Under the pieces are notes generated by a model that was not told the origin of the DNA, did not search any database, and saw only the letters and a list, made by a program, of their open reading frames with translations. A DNA stretch of 43,697 nt from Tubiluchus corallicola (taxonomy: Eukaryota > Priapulida > Priapulimorpha > Priapulimorphida > Tubiluchidae), in the NCBI GenBank assembly GCA_030141605.1, contig JAQGDQ010000270.1, forward strand, positions 231,793-275,489, in the 5' to 3' direction. Within the stretch, counting starts at the first letter, position 1, and every line of letters begins with the position of its first letter. Shown in pieces: positions 18,911 through 28,056 of the stretch. The translations under genes and the position numbers were made by a program.

Positions 18911-19765
18911 ATGTACCGCTTTGCTTTTTCTTTTGTTTTATGGATTTTGTCTTTTGCTGCTTATGGACATCCACGCCTGCTTCAACCTGACAACCCCGGC
19001 ATATCTGTAGGTGATACGGTGGACAGTAGTAATCAGTCTGTACTGCAGGAAGAGTTTAATGGGAGTATGAGCTTGTGGGTAAAAGGAGAAGTTAGTGAGC
19101 AGGGAGTTGCGAACGAAAGCAGCAGTGGTGTAAGCTTGCGTGATCTTTACAGTGTTTCTGATTTACTGAGAATAAAAAATGAGATGGATAGAGATATTCC
19201 TCGGCAAGGAAAGAGAACAAGCAAGAGCAAGGGAAAACAAAAGAGAGCCAAACTTATGAGAATTGAACCTTTGAGAGGTGTTGCCATTTCTGCACAGGTT
19301 TTTGCATTTGGTGATACTGTATCTGGTCAGCTTGCAGGATTGGAGCATCGAAACAAATTGTTACAAATGATGGCGCTTCAGCAGTTAATTGCTAGCTCCA
19401 ATAAGGGTGATAAAGGTCTGGGTGAAGGGGTGGAGCTGGAGGTTGATGGCCTTATTATAGATGAGACACGGTCGAAGGTGGGGCGTGATTTTTATGATGT
19501 GTTTTACACAAATTGGGAAGCGCCACCAGAAACCAGCAATTATTCTATCACCATTAAGGAGATGCCTCCCAAAAGGGGGCGCGTGTATGTGGCGGCGTTG
19601 GTTGACGGGGAGGAGGTTTTCTCGACCCATCTCTCTCCTGGAATTGAGATAATTGAGTCGTATGCGTTATATACTATTCAGCTGATCACAAGCTATCTTA
19701 ATAGTCGAAATGAGATGTTACGCACGCTTGAAGATGAGGATATGGCAGGTACAGGTATTTTTTGA
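18911..19765 (+). CDS. csgE: CsgE-domain protein with long N-terminal extension
   Basis: 284 residues. A signal peptide (1-19, ending SFAAYGHP) is followed by about 150 residues without a recognised domain, including a basic patch KRTSKSKGKQKRAK (about 101-114). Residues about 175-284 match the curli assembly factor CsgE: LEVDGLIIDETRSKVGRDFY, TNWEAP, ITIKEMPP, EEVFSTHLSPG and a helical end with YTIQLITSYLNSR. CsgE is a periplasmic cap of the CsgG outer-membrane channel that guides curli subunits. Known CsgE proteins are about 110-130 residues when mature, so this one is more than twice as long. No csgA, B, F or G gene is in the window, so it is an orphan here. Confidence 0.8.
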   Translation: MYRFAFSFVLWILSFAAYGHPRLLQPDNPGISVGDTVDSSNQSVLQEEFNGSMSLWVKGEVSEQGVANESSSGVSLRDLYSVSDLLRIKNEMDRDIPRQGKRTSKSKGKQKRAKLMRIEPLRGVAISAQVFAFGDTVSGQLAGLEHRNKLLQMMALQQLIASSNKGDKGLGEGVELEVDGLIIDETRSKVGRDFYDVFYTNWEAPPETSNYSITIKEMPPKRGRVYVAALVDGEEVFSTHLSPGIEIIESYALYTIQLITSYLNSRNEMLRTLEDEDMAGTGIF

Positions 19766-19852
19766 TCCAGTAGCAAGCAAGTATGACGTTTATCTTAGGT
19801 TAGCTTCTTCCATACAGGTAATTTTGAGCTATTCCGATCTCCCATCATAGCC

Positions 19853-19970
19853 TATAAAGTTTTACATGAAAGCTACAGCAAATCCTTGCAGTTCAAGACA
19901 CAATAATTTTTTTGGTTTTTGCCTTTATGTTGTTTATGTTTGATAGGCTGAGTTTGAATTTATGGGTGGC
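19853..19970 (+). repeat. Degenerate module B copy
   Basis: AAAGTTTTACATGAAAGCTA and CAGCAAATCCTTGCAGTT, and further on GGCTGAGTTTGAATTTATGG, follow the order of module B at 3081-3236, but with many substitutions. The rest of 19766-20202 has no gene. Confidence 0.45.
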
Positions 19971-20028
19971 TATTTAGGTTAATACTTGTTTGTTTATGTT
20001 TGGCGCACTGTGCCCAACAGGTGTGTGT

Positions 20029-20092
20029 ACTGAATGGTTATGATGCCGTCTCAAAGTTATTTTAGGCTGCGCCTGTCGACTTTTCATTCAGT
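20029..20092. repeat. Imperfect inverted repeat between csgE and hicA
   Basis: ACTGAATG (20029-20036) pairs with CATTCAGT (20085-20092), with extra matching bases outside (GTGTGT against ACGCG is imperfect). The loop is 48 nt. It could be a small non-autonomous element or a processed hairpin; there is no further support. Confidence 0.35.
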
Positions 20093-20202
20093 GTACGCGT
20101 GAGTTTGTAGGTAATGCCTAAGTCTTAATATCTCAGTTTATTTTGATTTGTACAAGTGTAAATAAGTAGTTGCCTTCATAATAATAAATATGATTATAAT
20201 AA

Positions 20203-20399
20203 ATGAAGTCTTCGACATTACACAAAATATTGACAAAGGATGGTTGGTATCCTGTTTCTCAAAAAGGTTCTCATATAAAAATGAGACATAATGAAAACCT
20301 GGACAGATTATCTTTCCTAATCATGGCAGTCAGGAGCTTGGTAAGGGGCTTGAGAAGAAGATTCTTAGAGATGCAGGAATAAAATTAGAGACAGATTAA
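20203..20399 (+). pseudogene. hicA: hicA-like toxin gene, frameshifted
   Basis: A HicA-type double-stranded-RNA-binding-fold mRNA interferase gene of family size (about 65 codons), recognised from its N-terminal and C-terminal halves, which lie in different frames. The ORF leaves frame at a short A run (20294-20297), and the total length of 197 nt is one base short of a multiple of three. The reading from the ATG therefore continues into non-HicA sequence. The gene directly precedes the hicB fragment with a 21-nt gap, the usual operon order for this system. As read it is non-functional unless the missing base is a sequencing error. Confidence 0.75.
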
Positions 20400-20420
20400 A
20401 ACTGAAGAGGATAAAAAAAT

Positions 20421-20549
20421 ATGAAGAAAAAGATCACTATCACTATTGAAAAAACAGATACTGGATTTTCAGCGTTTTGCGATGATTATTCTATATATAC
20501 AACTGGTCGTACAATACCAGAGTTGATTGATAACTCCTTTGAAGTGTAA
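20421..20549 (+). pseudogene. hicB: hicB-like antitoxin gene, truncated by an IS
   Basis: The first 41 codons match a HicB-type antitoxin: an N-terminal partial RNase-H fold beginning MKKKITITIEKTDTGFSAF. The reading frame runs into the insertion sequence at 20545 and stops at a TAA inside the element. The C-terminal half, where HicB proteins carry the DNA-binding domain, is absent. The sequence on the other side of the IS belongs to a SusD gene, not to hicB, so the missing part is not in the window. With hicA also broken, the whole locus is a relic. Confidence 0.8.
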
Positions 20550-22105
20550 ATCTTCAGCTTAATTCGGACAAATTGGTTTAAAAATTAAGAGAGACATTTC
20601 TTAAATTATAACCAATAAAAACGAGTAAGATTAAGGCAAAAAAACAGACTACCGAACAAAAGGTAAAAGAGATTAAGAGACACCCGAGGAAGAAGTATTC
20701 AGCTGAAGAAAAAATCAGGATTGTACTAGAGGGCATGCGTGGCGAATATAGCATTGCCGAGTTATGCCGAAAAGAAGGCATCAACGCGAACCTTTGTTAC
20801 AAGTGGAGTAAAGATTTTATGGAAGCTGGCAAAAAACGCCTTGCAGGTGACATTAAGCGGGAAGCTACATCGGGCGAAGTAAACGGTTTAAAGAACGAGA
20901 ACCACGACCTAAAGCAGTTTGTAGCAGAGCTGAGTTTGGAAGTACGCATGCTTAAAAAAAAGCTTAACTGGAACCGAGTAACTTATAAATATATGAGACG
21001 AAGCGCCAGTGAAAAGATGGAAATTATCCGTATTGTTCAAGATTCGGAATTCGGAGTTAAGCGCACACTTGAAGAGCTTGACATCAGCCGAAGTACCTTT
21101 TACGAGTGGTACAAACGCTTCCTTGAGGGAGGATATGATGCACTCAAGCCCAAGCCGGTAAAACGCAAAAAGTTTTGGAACAAGATATCCAACAAAGAAC
21201 GAGAACTGGTTTTAGACACCGCTTTGTAACGTACAGACTTATCGCCTAGGGAACTAGCCCACCACATCACCGACCATCAAAAGTGGTTTATCAGCGAAAC
21301 CAGCGTATATCGGATTCTCAAAGAGCAAGTGCTAATCACATCTCCTGCGTGGCTTTTAATGGCTGCATCCGATGATTTTAAAGATAAGACCACGCGTGTG
21401 CACCAGCAATGGCAAACCGATTTCACCTACTTAAAAATCATTGGATGGGGCTGGTATTATTTGGCTACCGTAATGGACGATTATTCAAGGTATATCGTCA
21501 CCTGGGAGCTTTGCCAAAGCATTGAGTCGGCCGATGCCAAGCATGTTATTCAAAAGGCTTTACATACGGCCAAAATACCTGCAGGCGATTGTCCCAGGTT
21601 GCTCTCCGATAATGGAGCGTGCTACATATCAAACGAGTTTCAAAGCTTTTTAAAAGACACCAAAATGGGACATTTACGTGTAGCCCCATACCACCCTCAA
21701 ACACAAGGGAAAATTGAGCGTTACCACCGCACCATGAAAAATCAGGTAAAGTTGGATAACTACTACTTTCCTGATGAACTAATGACGGTTCTACAGGAGT
21801 TTGTATATAATTACAACAACCACCGGTATCATGAATCACTCAAGAATGTTACACCTGCCGACGTGTATTTTGGAAGGCAAAAACAGTTACTGGGCAATCG
21901 TGAAAACATTAAAATAAAAACGCTAAATGAAAGAAGAAAAAGGAATCAGAAAATCGCAGTGTATCACTTTTGATTTATTGAAAACTCTGCGAGTTTCGAA
22001 CAAGTCAACAGTGAATTATCATCACCATAAAAAAGAGAATTTGAATTATAAAACTATCTCTTAACTTTAAGCATCAATTTGTCCAATAAGTTTTGAAGTT
22101 AAACA
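20545..22105 (+). mobile_element. Insertion sequence, IS3/IS481-like, 1561 bp
   Basis: Ends were defined by comparison with the short copy at 7615-7876. The left end is TGTAAATCTTCAGCTTAATT and the right end (reverse complement) is TGTTTAACTTCAAAACTTAT. Both begin TGT, share CTTCA and then GGACAAATTG about 21 nt in. The TG...CA termini and the rve-type transposase place it in the IS3/IS481 group. Flanking bases (AAG left, CTC right) show no target-site duplication, and the left flank is hicB while the right flank is susD. The transposase gene is broken, so this copy is not autonomous. Confidence 0.9.
20621..21973 (+). pseudogene. IS transposase (OrfA-type HTH plus rve core), nonsense-mutated
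   Basis: One frame of about 450 codons. The N-terminal third is a transposase helix-turn-helix (YSAEEKIRIVLEGMRGEYSI, CRKEGINANLCYKWSKDF) with a coiled region (EVNGLKNENHDLKQ), and a second HTH follows. The rest is an rve/DDE core with WQTDFTYL, VMDDYSRYIV, LSDNGACY and GKIERYHRTMKN, giving the D, D, E triad. A TAA at 21227-21229 splits it, and the frame continues as RTDLSPRELAHH directly after. No ATG lies upstream of 20735 although homologous coding sequence extends back to about ACG 20621. No functional transposase is expected from this copy. Confidence 0.88.
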
Positions 22106-23228
22106 CTCTTACGATTCAGAAAATGAAACTTTTCAGGCGCTAAAATTAGATTTAGGTATATCTCAACCGGTATATGCGTCACAGAAGGATATTTATACAG
22201 ATATGTTGGCAACATTGGAGGATGCTGCAGGCAAACTCGATGTAAATGAGGGTAGCGTTATGCCTGGTGGAGACCTGATGTATGGTGGTGATGTAGAGCA
22301 GTGGAAAAGGTTTGCTCACTCACTCAGGTTACGGTTTGCTGTACAGATAAGGGCAAAAGTGCCGGATATTGCAGATCCTGTAATAGATGAGTTGAAGGAT
22401 GGTACGAAACTGCTTCAGAGCAATGATGATAACGCGGGTGTGATGTTTGTTGATGATGACAGGAATGGAGCACCTATGCATCTTGCTTATTTTGTCAATA
22501 ATAGAGAAGATTTTACACTTACAATAAATTTTGTAGAGTTGTTGCAGGGGAAAAATTATTATCATAACGGCGATGTGGAAAATCCTTTTTATGGGATTAC
22601 TGATCCCAGGTTGGCAAGATTTATGGAAGAGGGGAAGAGCGGAGGTTATGCACCTATGCCATACGGTGCTCCGGGAAAGATCCAGGAGATAACAGATGAG
22701 GAGTCTATTCCCAGTAAAGAGAATGTGCTACAGCGTGATGCAACTGAGTATCTGATGGAGTACTCCGAAGTGTGCTTTTTATTGTCGGAGGTTAATAGCA
22801 AAGATGAAGCTTTATATAAAGATGGTGTACGGGCATCAATGGAGAGATGGGGCGTGGAAGAGTCTGATATTGATGATTATTTGGGCAATCTGCCTATAGG
22901 AGGAACCCTCACGGATGATGAGTTATACACTCAAATGTATACATCGTTTTTCAGAATATCGTTGCAGGGGTGGAATGTTTACAGACGTACAGGATATCCT
23001 GAAAGCTTAGTGAAGCAGGGAGACCCTATTTATGAGTATGAAGATGGTGGAGAAGTGAAAGTTATAACGTTTACTTCGGTAGCAGGAGACATTGATGAGG
23101 TTCCGAGGAGAATCAAGTATGCGTTGGATGAGCGGACGTTGAATGGAGCAAACTGGAAAGAGGCATCTAATAAGATGGGGAGAGGAGACCACATGTTGTC
23201 AAGGTTTTGGTGGGATGTGGAGTTGTAG
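22106..23228 (+). pseudogene. SusD/RagB-family outer-membrane lipoprotein, 5' end missing
   Basis: The open frame begins at the IS edge and gives 373 residues. Features are QPVYASQKDIYTDMLATLED (an early SusD segment), GDLMYGGDVEQWKRFAHSLR with RLRFAVQI (the helix after the tetratricopeptide-like core), EVCFLLSEV and a C-terminal FWWDVEL. SusD proteins bind glycans on the cell surface as the lid of a SusC TonB-dependent channel and are normally 480-560 residues with a lipoprotein signal. About 120-180 residues including that signal are lost. No susC is present. An intact terminator follows, consistent with the former last gene of a unit. Confidence 0.85.
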
Positions 23229-23271
23229 GTAGCTGTAGAGAAGTAGATTTTATTATGATGATACTATATAG

Positions 23272-23310
23272 GGGGAGATACTTTTGTAAGTGAAGCAAAA
23301 GTATCTCCCC
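23272..23310 (+). terminator. Terminator after the susD remnant
   Basis: A perfect 15-bp stem GGGGAGATACTTTTG/CAAAAGTATCTCCCC (23272-23286 with 23296-23310), 9-nt loop, then TTTATTTTTT. Confidence 0.9.
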
Positions 23311-23330
23311 TTTATTTTTTATAGCACTAT

Positions 23331-23613
23331 CTCATAAAAAGCTGGCGAGACAACTGGGAAGACCTAACCGTATTCTTTGAGTTTTCACTGGAAATCAGAA
23401 AGATAATTTATACAACCAACCTGATTGAGAACCTCAACGGAAAAATCAGAAAATACAAAAAACAAACTTTCATTCCCGTCAGACCAGGCTGTAATGAAAT
23501 CTGTATTTTTGGCAACCAGAGAAGCAACTAAAAAATGTTCAATGCCAATCAGGAACTGGGGCATTGTCTTGAATCAGTTCTTAGTTATATTTGAAAAAAG
23601 GGTCCAGCTATAA
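23331..23613 (+). pseudogene. 3' remnant of an IS256-family transposase
   Basis: About 94 codons with the conserved end of IS256/mutator-type transposases: SWRDNWEDL, then [18 protein letters not shown], and after a frameshift [38 protein letters not shown] and a TAA at 23611-23613. The two halves are in different frames, with the shift in an A run at 23457-23462. The catalytic N-terminal and central parts are missing. No inverted repeat of an IS256 element was identified nearby. Confidence 0.85.
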
Positions 23614-23669
23614 ACAGCCAAACCCTCGGTGTTTTTTTAGTTTACACACTTTGTGAAACAGTGTCTTTT

Positions 23670-24674
23670 TTATATTTCCTTCAGAGTTGCAGCCATAACG
23701 GCCTTTATTGTGTGCATACGATTTTCCGCTTGTGGAAAGACAATTGAGCGCTCAGATTCAAATACCTCTTCTGACACCTCCATACCATCCAGTCCATATT
23801 TTTGATACACCTCTTCTCCTATTTTTGTTTCGCGGTTGTGAAAAGCTGGCAGGCAGTGCATAAATTTCACATCTGGATTTTCTGAAAGCTCAATTGTGTT
23901 TTTGTTTATTTGGTATGGTTTTAGCAGCTCTATGCGTTTGTTCCACACTTCAGCGGATTCACCCATTGAGACCCATACGTCACTATATAGAAAGTCGCAC
24001 CCTTTAACACTTTCTTCTACGTTATCTTTTATGGTAATTTTTGCTCCTGTGTTGGTAGCTATTTCCCTGCACGCTTTTATTAGTTTCTCCTCAGGCTGGT
24101 TTTGTTTTGGTGCGCAGAGGCGCACATCCATGCCCAGTTTAGCGCCACCAATCAGTAGAGAGTTTCCCATGTTGTTTCTTGCATCGCCCAAGAAGCAGTA
24201 GGATATATCGCTGAGCGCTTTGTCTGAGTGTTCTGTCATAGTAAGTATATCCGCGAGTATCTGTGTGGGGTGGAATTCATCGGTTAGCCCATTCCACACA
24301 GGGACTCCTGCATATTGTGCCAATTCTTCTACAACTGCTTGCCCGTGCCCCCTGTATCCTATTCCATCGTACATACGTCCAAGCACCCTCGCTGTGTCTT
24401 TCATCGATTCTTTATGTCCTATTTGTGAGCCCGATGTGTTAAGGTAAGTAACGTGAGCACCTTGGTCGAAAGCGGCAACTTCAAAGGCACATCTTGTTCT
24501 TGTTGATGGTTTTTCAAATATGAGAGCGATGTTCTTCCCTTTTAACAGTTGTTTTTCACGCTTGTTGTATTTCGCATTTTTAAGTTTCTTCGACAGGTCG
24601 AGGAGGGATAGAATTTCTTCGGGGGTAAAGTCAAGTAGTTTTAAAAAGCTCTTGTTTTTAAGGTTAGATGCCAT
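23670..24674 (-). CDS. argF: Ornithine carbamoyltransferase
   Basis: 334 residues from the ATG at 24672-24674; this start is chosen because [20 protein letters not shown] fits the family N-terminus, while a further ATG-led extension to 24719 adds 15 unlikely residues. The enzyme joins carbamoyl phosphate and ornithine to make citrulline in arginine synthesis. Motifs are STRTR (57-61, carbamoyl-phosphate binding), HPTQ (135-138), DVWVSMGE (232-239, ornithine loop of true OTCases) and HCLP (273-276). The SMG loop argues against the acetylornithine or succinylornithine enzymes of some Bacteroidota. It is the last gene of a minus-strand run, 226 nt below apbE, and probably transcribed on its own. 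Confidence 0.93.
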   Translation of the reverse strand: MASNLKNKSFLKLLDFTPEEILSLLDLSKKLKNAKYNKREKQLLKGKNIALIFEKPSTRTRCAFEVAAFDQGAHVTYLNTSGSQIGHKESMKDTARVLGRMYDGIGYRGHGQAVVEELAQYAGVPVWNGLTDEFHPTQILADILTMTEHSDKALSDISYCFLGDARNNMGNSLLIGGAKLGMDVRLCAPKQNQPEEKLIKACREIATNTGAKITIKDNVEESVKGCDFLYSDVWVSMGESAEVWNKRIELLKPYQINKNTIELSENPDVKFMHCLPAFHNRETKIGEEVYQKYGLDGMEVSEEVFESERSIVFPQAENRMHTIKAVMAATLKEI

Positions 24675-24900
24675 GCTCAATGTTTTTATTTTAAATTGTG
24701 AGGTCTTTGCGAGGCTCATCCGTTTATTAATATTTTAGCTAAGATTCTTTTTAAAATATTTACTCGTGAGCGGGCTGAAAGTCTTTATTGGTTATTTTTA
24801 GTGCGAACCAGTTTTTTTCGTTTTGCAAAGGCTTCAATGTAATGTTTTTATTTATGTTATTAGCAAATTTACAAATTTTACATATACGAGTAACAATTTT

Positions 24901-25917
24901 CTATTCAACTATAATGGAGTTAAATCCGGAAGTGTAGTAAGTTCTGTTTTCTCCATTTTCACCGGAGTAGATAAAGTATGCGTCAAGCGATGCTGTATTT
25001 TCCGTTATTGCTATTGCTTTTTCGAGTCCCAAAACCATAAATGCGGTGGCAAATGCATCTGCTGTTATGCAGTCATCTGCAATGACCGATGCACTCAAAA
25101 GGTTGTGCTGTACCGGGTATCCATTTCTGGGGTCAATGGTGTGGGCATATTTTTTTCCATCTTCAACATAGAAGTTACGATAGTTGCCAGATGTTGCTAA
25201 TCCCTTGTTTTTTAATTTAATAATAGCTTGTAAGTCTTGTTGGATAAACGGAGTGTTTTCCTCCGGCTTGTTTATCCCTATTCTCCATGTTCTTCCTTGT
25301 TTGTTAACGCCACGTGCTATGATTTCCCCGCCAATTTCCACAATATAATTTATGCATCCTGCCGAGAGTAGAAAGTTTGCTACTACATCAACAGCCTGGC
25401 CTTTGGCAATGGCACTGGCATCAAGCATTGTCATAGGGTTGTCTTTTTGTATGGTATCTCCCGCCAATCTCACTTTTTTGTATCCAACATGCTTCAAGAG
25501 GCTGTCTATTAGAGATGTAGATATATTTTTTCTACGTTCGAAGCCAAATCCCCAGGCATTCACCAAAGGCGCAACTGTTATGTCAAATGCTCCGTCTGTT
25601 TGTTTAGACACTTCCGCAGCTTTAAGAAAGCATTTTCTAAAAAAGAGGTCTGTTTTTACTCCCGGCTCATTTTTGTTAATTCTGGATATTATGCTGTTAG
25701 GGTTAAACGTGGAAAGGGAGTTGTCAAAGCGGTTCATCTCCTTTTTGATACCTTGGTGCAGATCTTTGCCATCAGGGCTTTCGTAGCTTATTTGGTATAT
25801 GGTTCCGTAGATCGCTCCACTATTATGTATATAGTTGCTTTTGCTTTGTAGGGAGCAGAAGTTTGTAAGTAGTAAAAGAGCGGGGAGAGCAGCAGACAGG
25901 GGGAAAAACTTTCTCAT
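24901..25917 (-). CDS. apbE: FAD:protein FMN transferase, lipoprotein
   Basis: 338 residues. A lipoprotein signal ends at LTNFC (Cys21). ApbE attaches FMN through a phosphoester bond to a Thr or Ser of target proteins outside the cytoplasm, for instance NqrB, NqrC or RnfG and other FMN-binding domains. Family motifs are complete: DASAIAKGQAVDVV (166-179), HTIDPRNGYPV (259-269) and TADAFATA (285-292, metal and FAD binding). It lies 61 nt downstream of the DUF6599 gene, which is 56 nt downstream of an exported iron-sulfur aldo/keto reductase, so the three are probably one operon. No target with an FMN-binding domain is in the window. Confidence 0.92.
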   Translation of the reverse strand: MRKFFPLSAALPALLLLTNFCSLQSKSNYIHNSGAIYGTIYQISYESPDGKDLHQGIKKEMNRFDNSLSTFNPNSIISRINKNEPGVKTDLFFRKCFLKAAEVSKQTDGAFDITVAPLVNAWGFGFERRKNISTSLIDSLLKHVGYKKVRLAGDTIQKDNPMTMLDASAIAKGQAVDVVANFLLSAGCINYIVEIGGEIIARGVNKQGRTWRIGINKPEENTPFIQQDLQAIIKLKNKGLATSGNYRNFYVEDGKKYAHTIDPRNGYPVQHNLLSASVIADDCITADAFATAFMVLGLEKAIAITENTASLDAYFIYSGENGENRTYYTSGFNSIIVE

Positions 25918-25978
25918 AATGTTGTTTAAAGTTTATTGAAGAGCCAAATTTAGCACATTTGGCTTTTTCCCCAATATT

Positions 25979-26827
25979 TCAGCGAGGTAGAGCCATGCTG
26001 ATTTTTTTGCGCAGCCTTGCCAGCTGTTTATCTTCGATATCTCCTGTTGCACCGATCAGATATTTGCCTTTCCACTTTATTTTTACTGTTCCGTTGAAAG
26101 GGTCTTCGATTGTAAAAGTTCCCTCTTTTACTTTTTTCAGTTCTGTACTTGTAAATTCATGATATTTTTTAACAACTTCTGCAATAGCCTCAGAGTTTTT
26201 TCTCTTTATAATGAACACTGTGTATTCGTCTTTATCACCGGATGTGTATTTTGCGCGGTATGCTGACCCCAGAAATCCAAATCCCATAAAGTTTTCGGAG
26301 ATATACTGGCGCGAGTTTGTTACAAGTCCTTTAGAGGGGAAAGCGTCAATGACGGGAGGCATGCCAGGGTTATTGCACAACTTAGGAGCAAGTTCTCTGG
26401 CTAATCCGGGGAGAAGTTCATTTTCGGCATTTTCTACGCCGTGTGTCATAATTTTCACATAGTATCTGCCTGTAACAAAATTGAGAGTGCTGCTATCACT
26501 GTATCCTTGTAGCCCGAAAGCTTTTGTTTTGGCTTTTGATGGGCGTTCCATGCTGTATATGCCATATGCGTGAACGCTATCTCCATGGTCATAAACCTCA
26601 ATGGTAAGTTCGGACTCTTCTTTTTTAAATGACGCGACATGAAGCTCTTCGAAGTTGTAGCTAAAGTAAAACTCTGAGGCACCGTTTATATGGTCAAACA
26701 GGTTGTCTTTGTTAAATGTTTTAGCTTTTCGGTCCTGTTCCCACCCTTCGGGTTTTGTGAAGTTGATCTGTTGCGCTACAGAGATGTATGTGCTGAAGGC
26801 AAAGAACATAAAAAGGATGTGTTTCAT
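25979..26827 (-). CDS. DUF6599-family exported protein
   Basis: 282 residues with a signal peptide (1-18, MKHILFMFFAFSTYISVA). The sequence resembles the DUF6599 family: a conserved middle segment LFDHINGASEFYFSYNFEEL (about 43-62), then EVYDHGDSVHAYGIYSMERP (about 77-96) and GRYYVKI (about 119-125). The function of the family is unknown. The conserved acidic and glycine-rich patch suggests a ligand-binding pocket, but I see no catalytic signature. It sits between an exported aldo/keto reductase and ApbE with short gaps, pointing to a shared extracytoplasmic process. Confidence 0.75.
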   Translation of the reverse strand: MKHILFMFFAFSTYISVAQQINFTKPEGWEQDRKAKTFNKDNLFDHINGASEFYFSYNFEELHVASFKKEESELTIEVYDHGDSVHAYGIYSMERPSKAKTKAFGLQGYSDSSTLNFVTGRYYVKIMTHGVENAENELLPGLARELAPKLCNNPGMPPVIDAFPSKGLVTNSRQYISENFMGFGFLGSAYRAKYTSGDKDEYTVFIIKRKNSEAIAEVVKKYHEFTSTELKKVKEGTFTIEDPFNGTVKIKWKGKYLIGATGDIEDKQLARLRKKISMALPR

Positions 26828-26883
26828 ATTTTCAATTCACTTTTTACTTGTTTTTATTAATGTCAGGGATGCCGTTTGGTTTT

Positions 26884-28056
26884 TTATACCAGGAAGTCAG
26901 CCGGAACATTTTGTATTCTTGCGATATTCGTTATCCTCTCTTTAACGTTAATTTTCCCAGGACAGCTCACCTTACATTTGTCACACCCCCTGCATGGGTT
27001 TTGGTCGATGTTTAGCGATGCAACTGTTCCGTGTGCCTTAGCAGGATCAGAGTATCCGTAGTTGTACATGTATGCCCGCATCAGTTCGGGTATCGGCAAG
27101 TGTTTGGTGCACTGCGCTTCGCATGTAAGGCAACTTTTACAAAAGAGTCCTGTTTCGGAGTATGCCAGCTCAAGGTCCTTTTTATCTTGCGTTGTCAGAC
27201 TGGTGTTTTTTGCCACTTCCCAGTTTTCAAGCAGCATTTCATAGTTGCTTATCCCTGGTATTGTTGTGTGTATGTGTTGGTTTGCCAACGCCCATCTAAG
27301 AGCAGCTTTATAGTTTACAGGCTTCTTTTTTTTCTCATCAATGTATCCGCCAGACATAGTTTTCATTGCCACTACACCAATTCCTGCTTTTCCAGCTCTT
27401 TCAATAGCACTGTTTAACGCTTTGTCGTCTTGCAGGTTAAAGTTGTAAGACGTGAGTGCAACATCGTATATTTTGCTGTCTGTGGTTGCATTAATTATTT
27501 TTGCCATGTTTTTGTGAGTAGAGATGCCGGCAAACCGTATTTTCCCACTCTCTTTTGCCAACCTTATAGCTTCGTGGTGGCGCTTGTCATGGACAATATC
27601 TTCATTGTCTACACTGTGAATATAAAAGATATCTACATAGTCCATTTGGAGTCTCTCCAAGCTCACGTCTATAAGTTCCAGAAACTGCCTAGTGTCGATT
27701 CCATTTTCCCCAACTTTTATCTTTGTTGCAACTGTGTAGGACTTCCTTGGCACATCTTTAAGAGCATTGCCCACCATCACTTCATTTTTCCCATTCTGGT
27801 AGCTTTGTGCCGAATCGAAATGCCTGATGCCAATTTTATAAGCTGCTTTTATTATTGTCTCATTATCGGCTTTATAGACCCCCATGCTTATCACCGGAAG
27901 TTCTATTCCCGTTTGTCCGAGGGTACGATATGAGATGTTACTATTCTGTTTTTTACTTTTTGCAGAGGCTATTGAGCTTGTCCCTGTTGCTACTAGGCCA
28001 GCAGCTGCTGCAACTCCTGTCTGGAAGAAGCTTCTTCTATTTACTTTGTTCCCCAT
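26884..28056 (-). CDS. Tat-exported aldo/keto reductase with two 4Fe-4S clusters
   Basis: 390 residues. The N-terminus NRRSFFQTGVAAAAG is a twin-arginine signal, which suits export of a folded cofactor protein. Residues about 42-300 are an aldo/keto reductase barrel with the usual tetrad: Asp81, Tyr86, Lys112 and His147. The C-terminal region has two CxxCxxCxxxC sets (Cys306, 309, 312, 316 and Cys355, 358, 361, 365), the second followed by PGKINV, so it can hold two 4Fe-4S clusters. This domain order is widespread among anaerobes, but the substrate is unknown. It heads the probable operon with DUF6599 and ApbE. Confidence 0.88.
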   Translation of the reverse strand: MGNKVNRRSFFQTGVAAAAGLVATGTSSIASAKSKKQNSNISYRTLGQTGIELPVISMGVYKADNETIIKAAYKIGIRHFDSAQSYQNGKNEVMVGNALKDVPRKSYTVATKIKVGENGIDTRQFLELIDVSLERLQMDYVDIFYIHSVDNEDIVHDKRHHEAIRLAKESGKIRFAGISTHKNMAKIINATTDSKIYDVALTSYNFNLQDDKALNSAIERAGKAGIGVVAMKTMSGGYIDEKKKKPVNYKAALRWALANQHIHTTIPGISNYEMLLENWEVAKNTSLTTQDKKDLELAYSETGLFCKSCLTCEAQCTKHLPIPELMRAYMYNYGYSDPAKAHGTVASLNIDQNPCRGCDKCKVSCPGKINVKERITNIARIQNVPADFLV

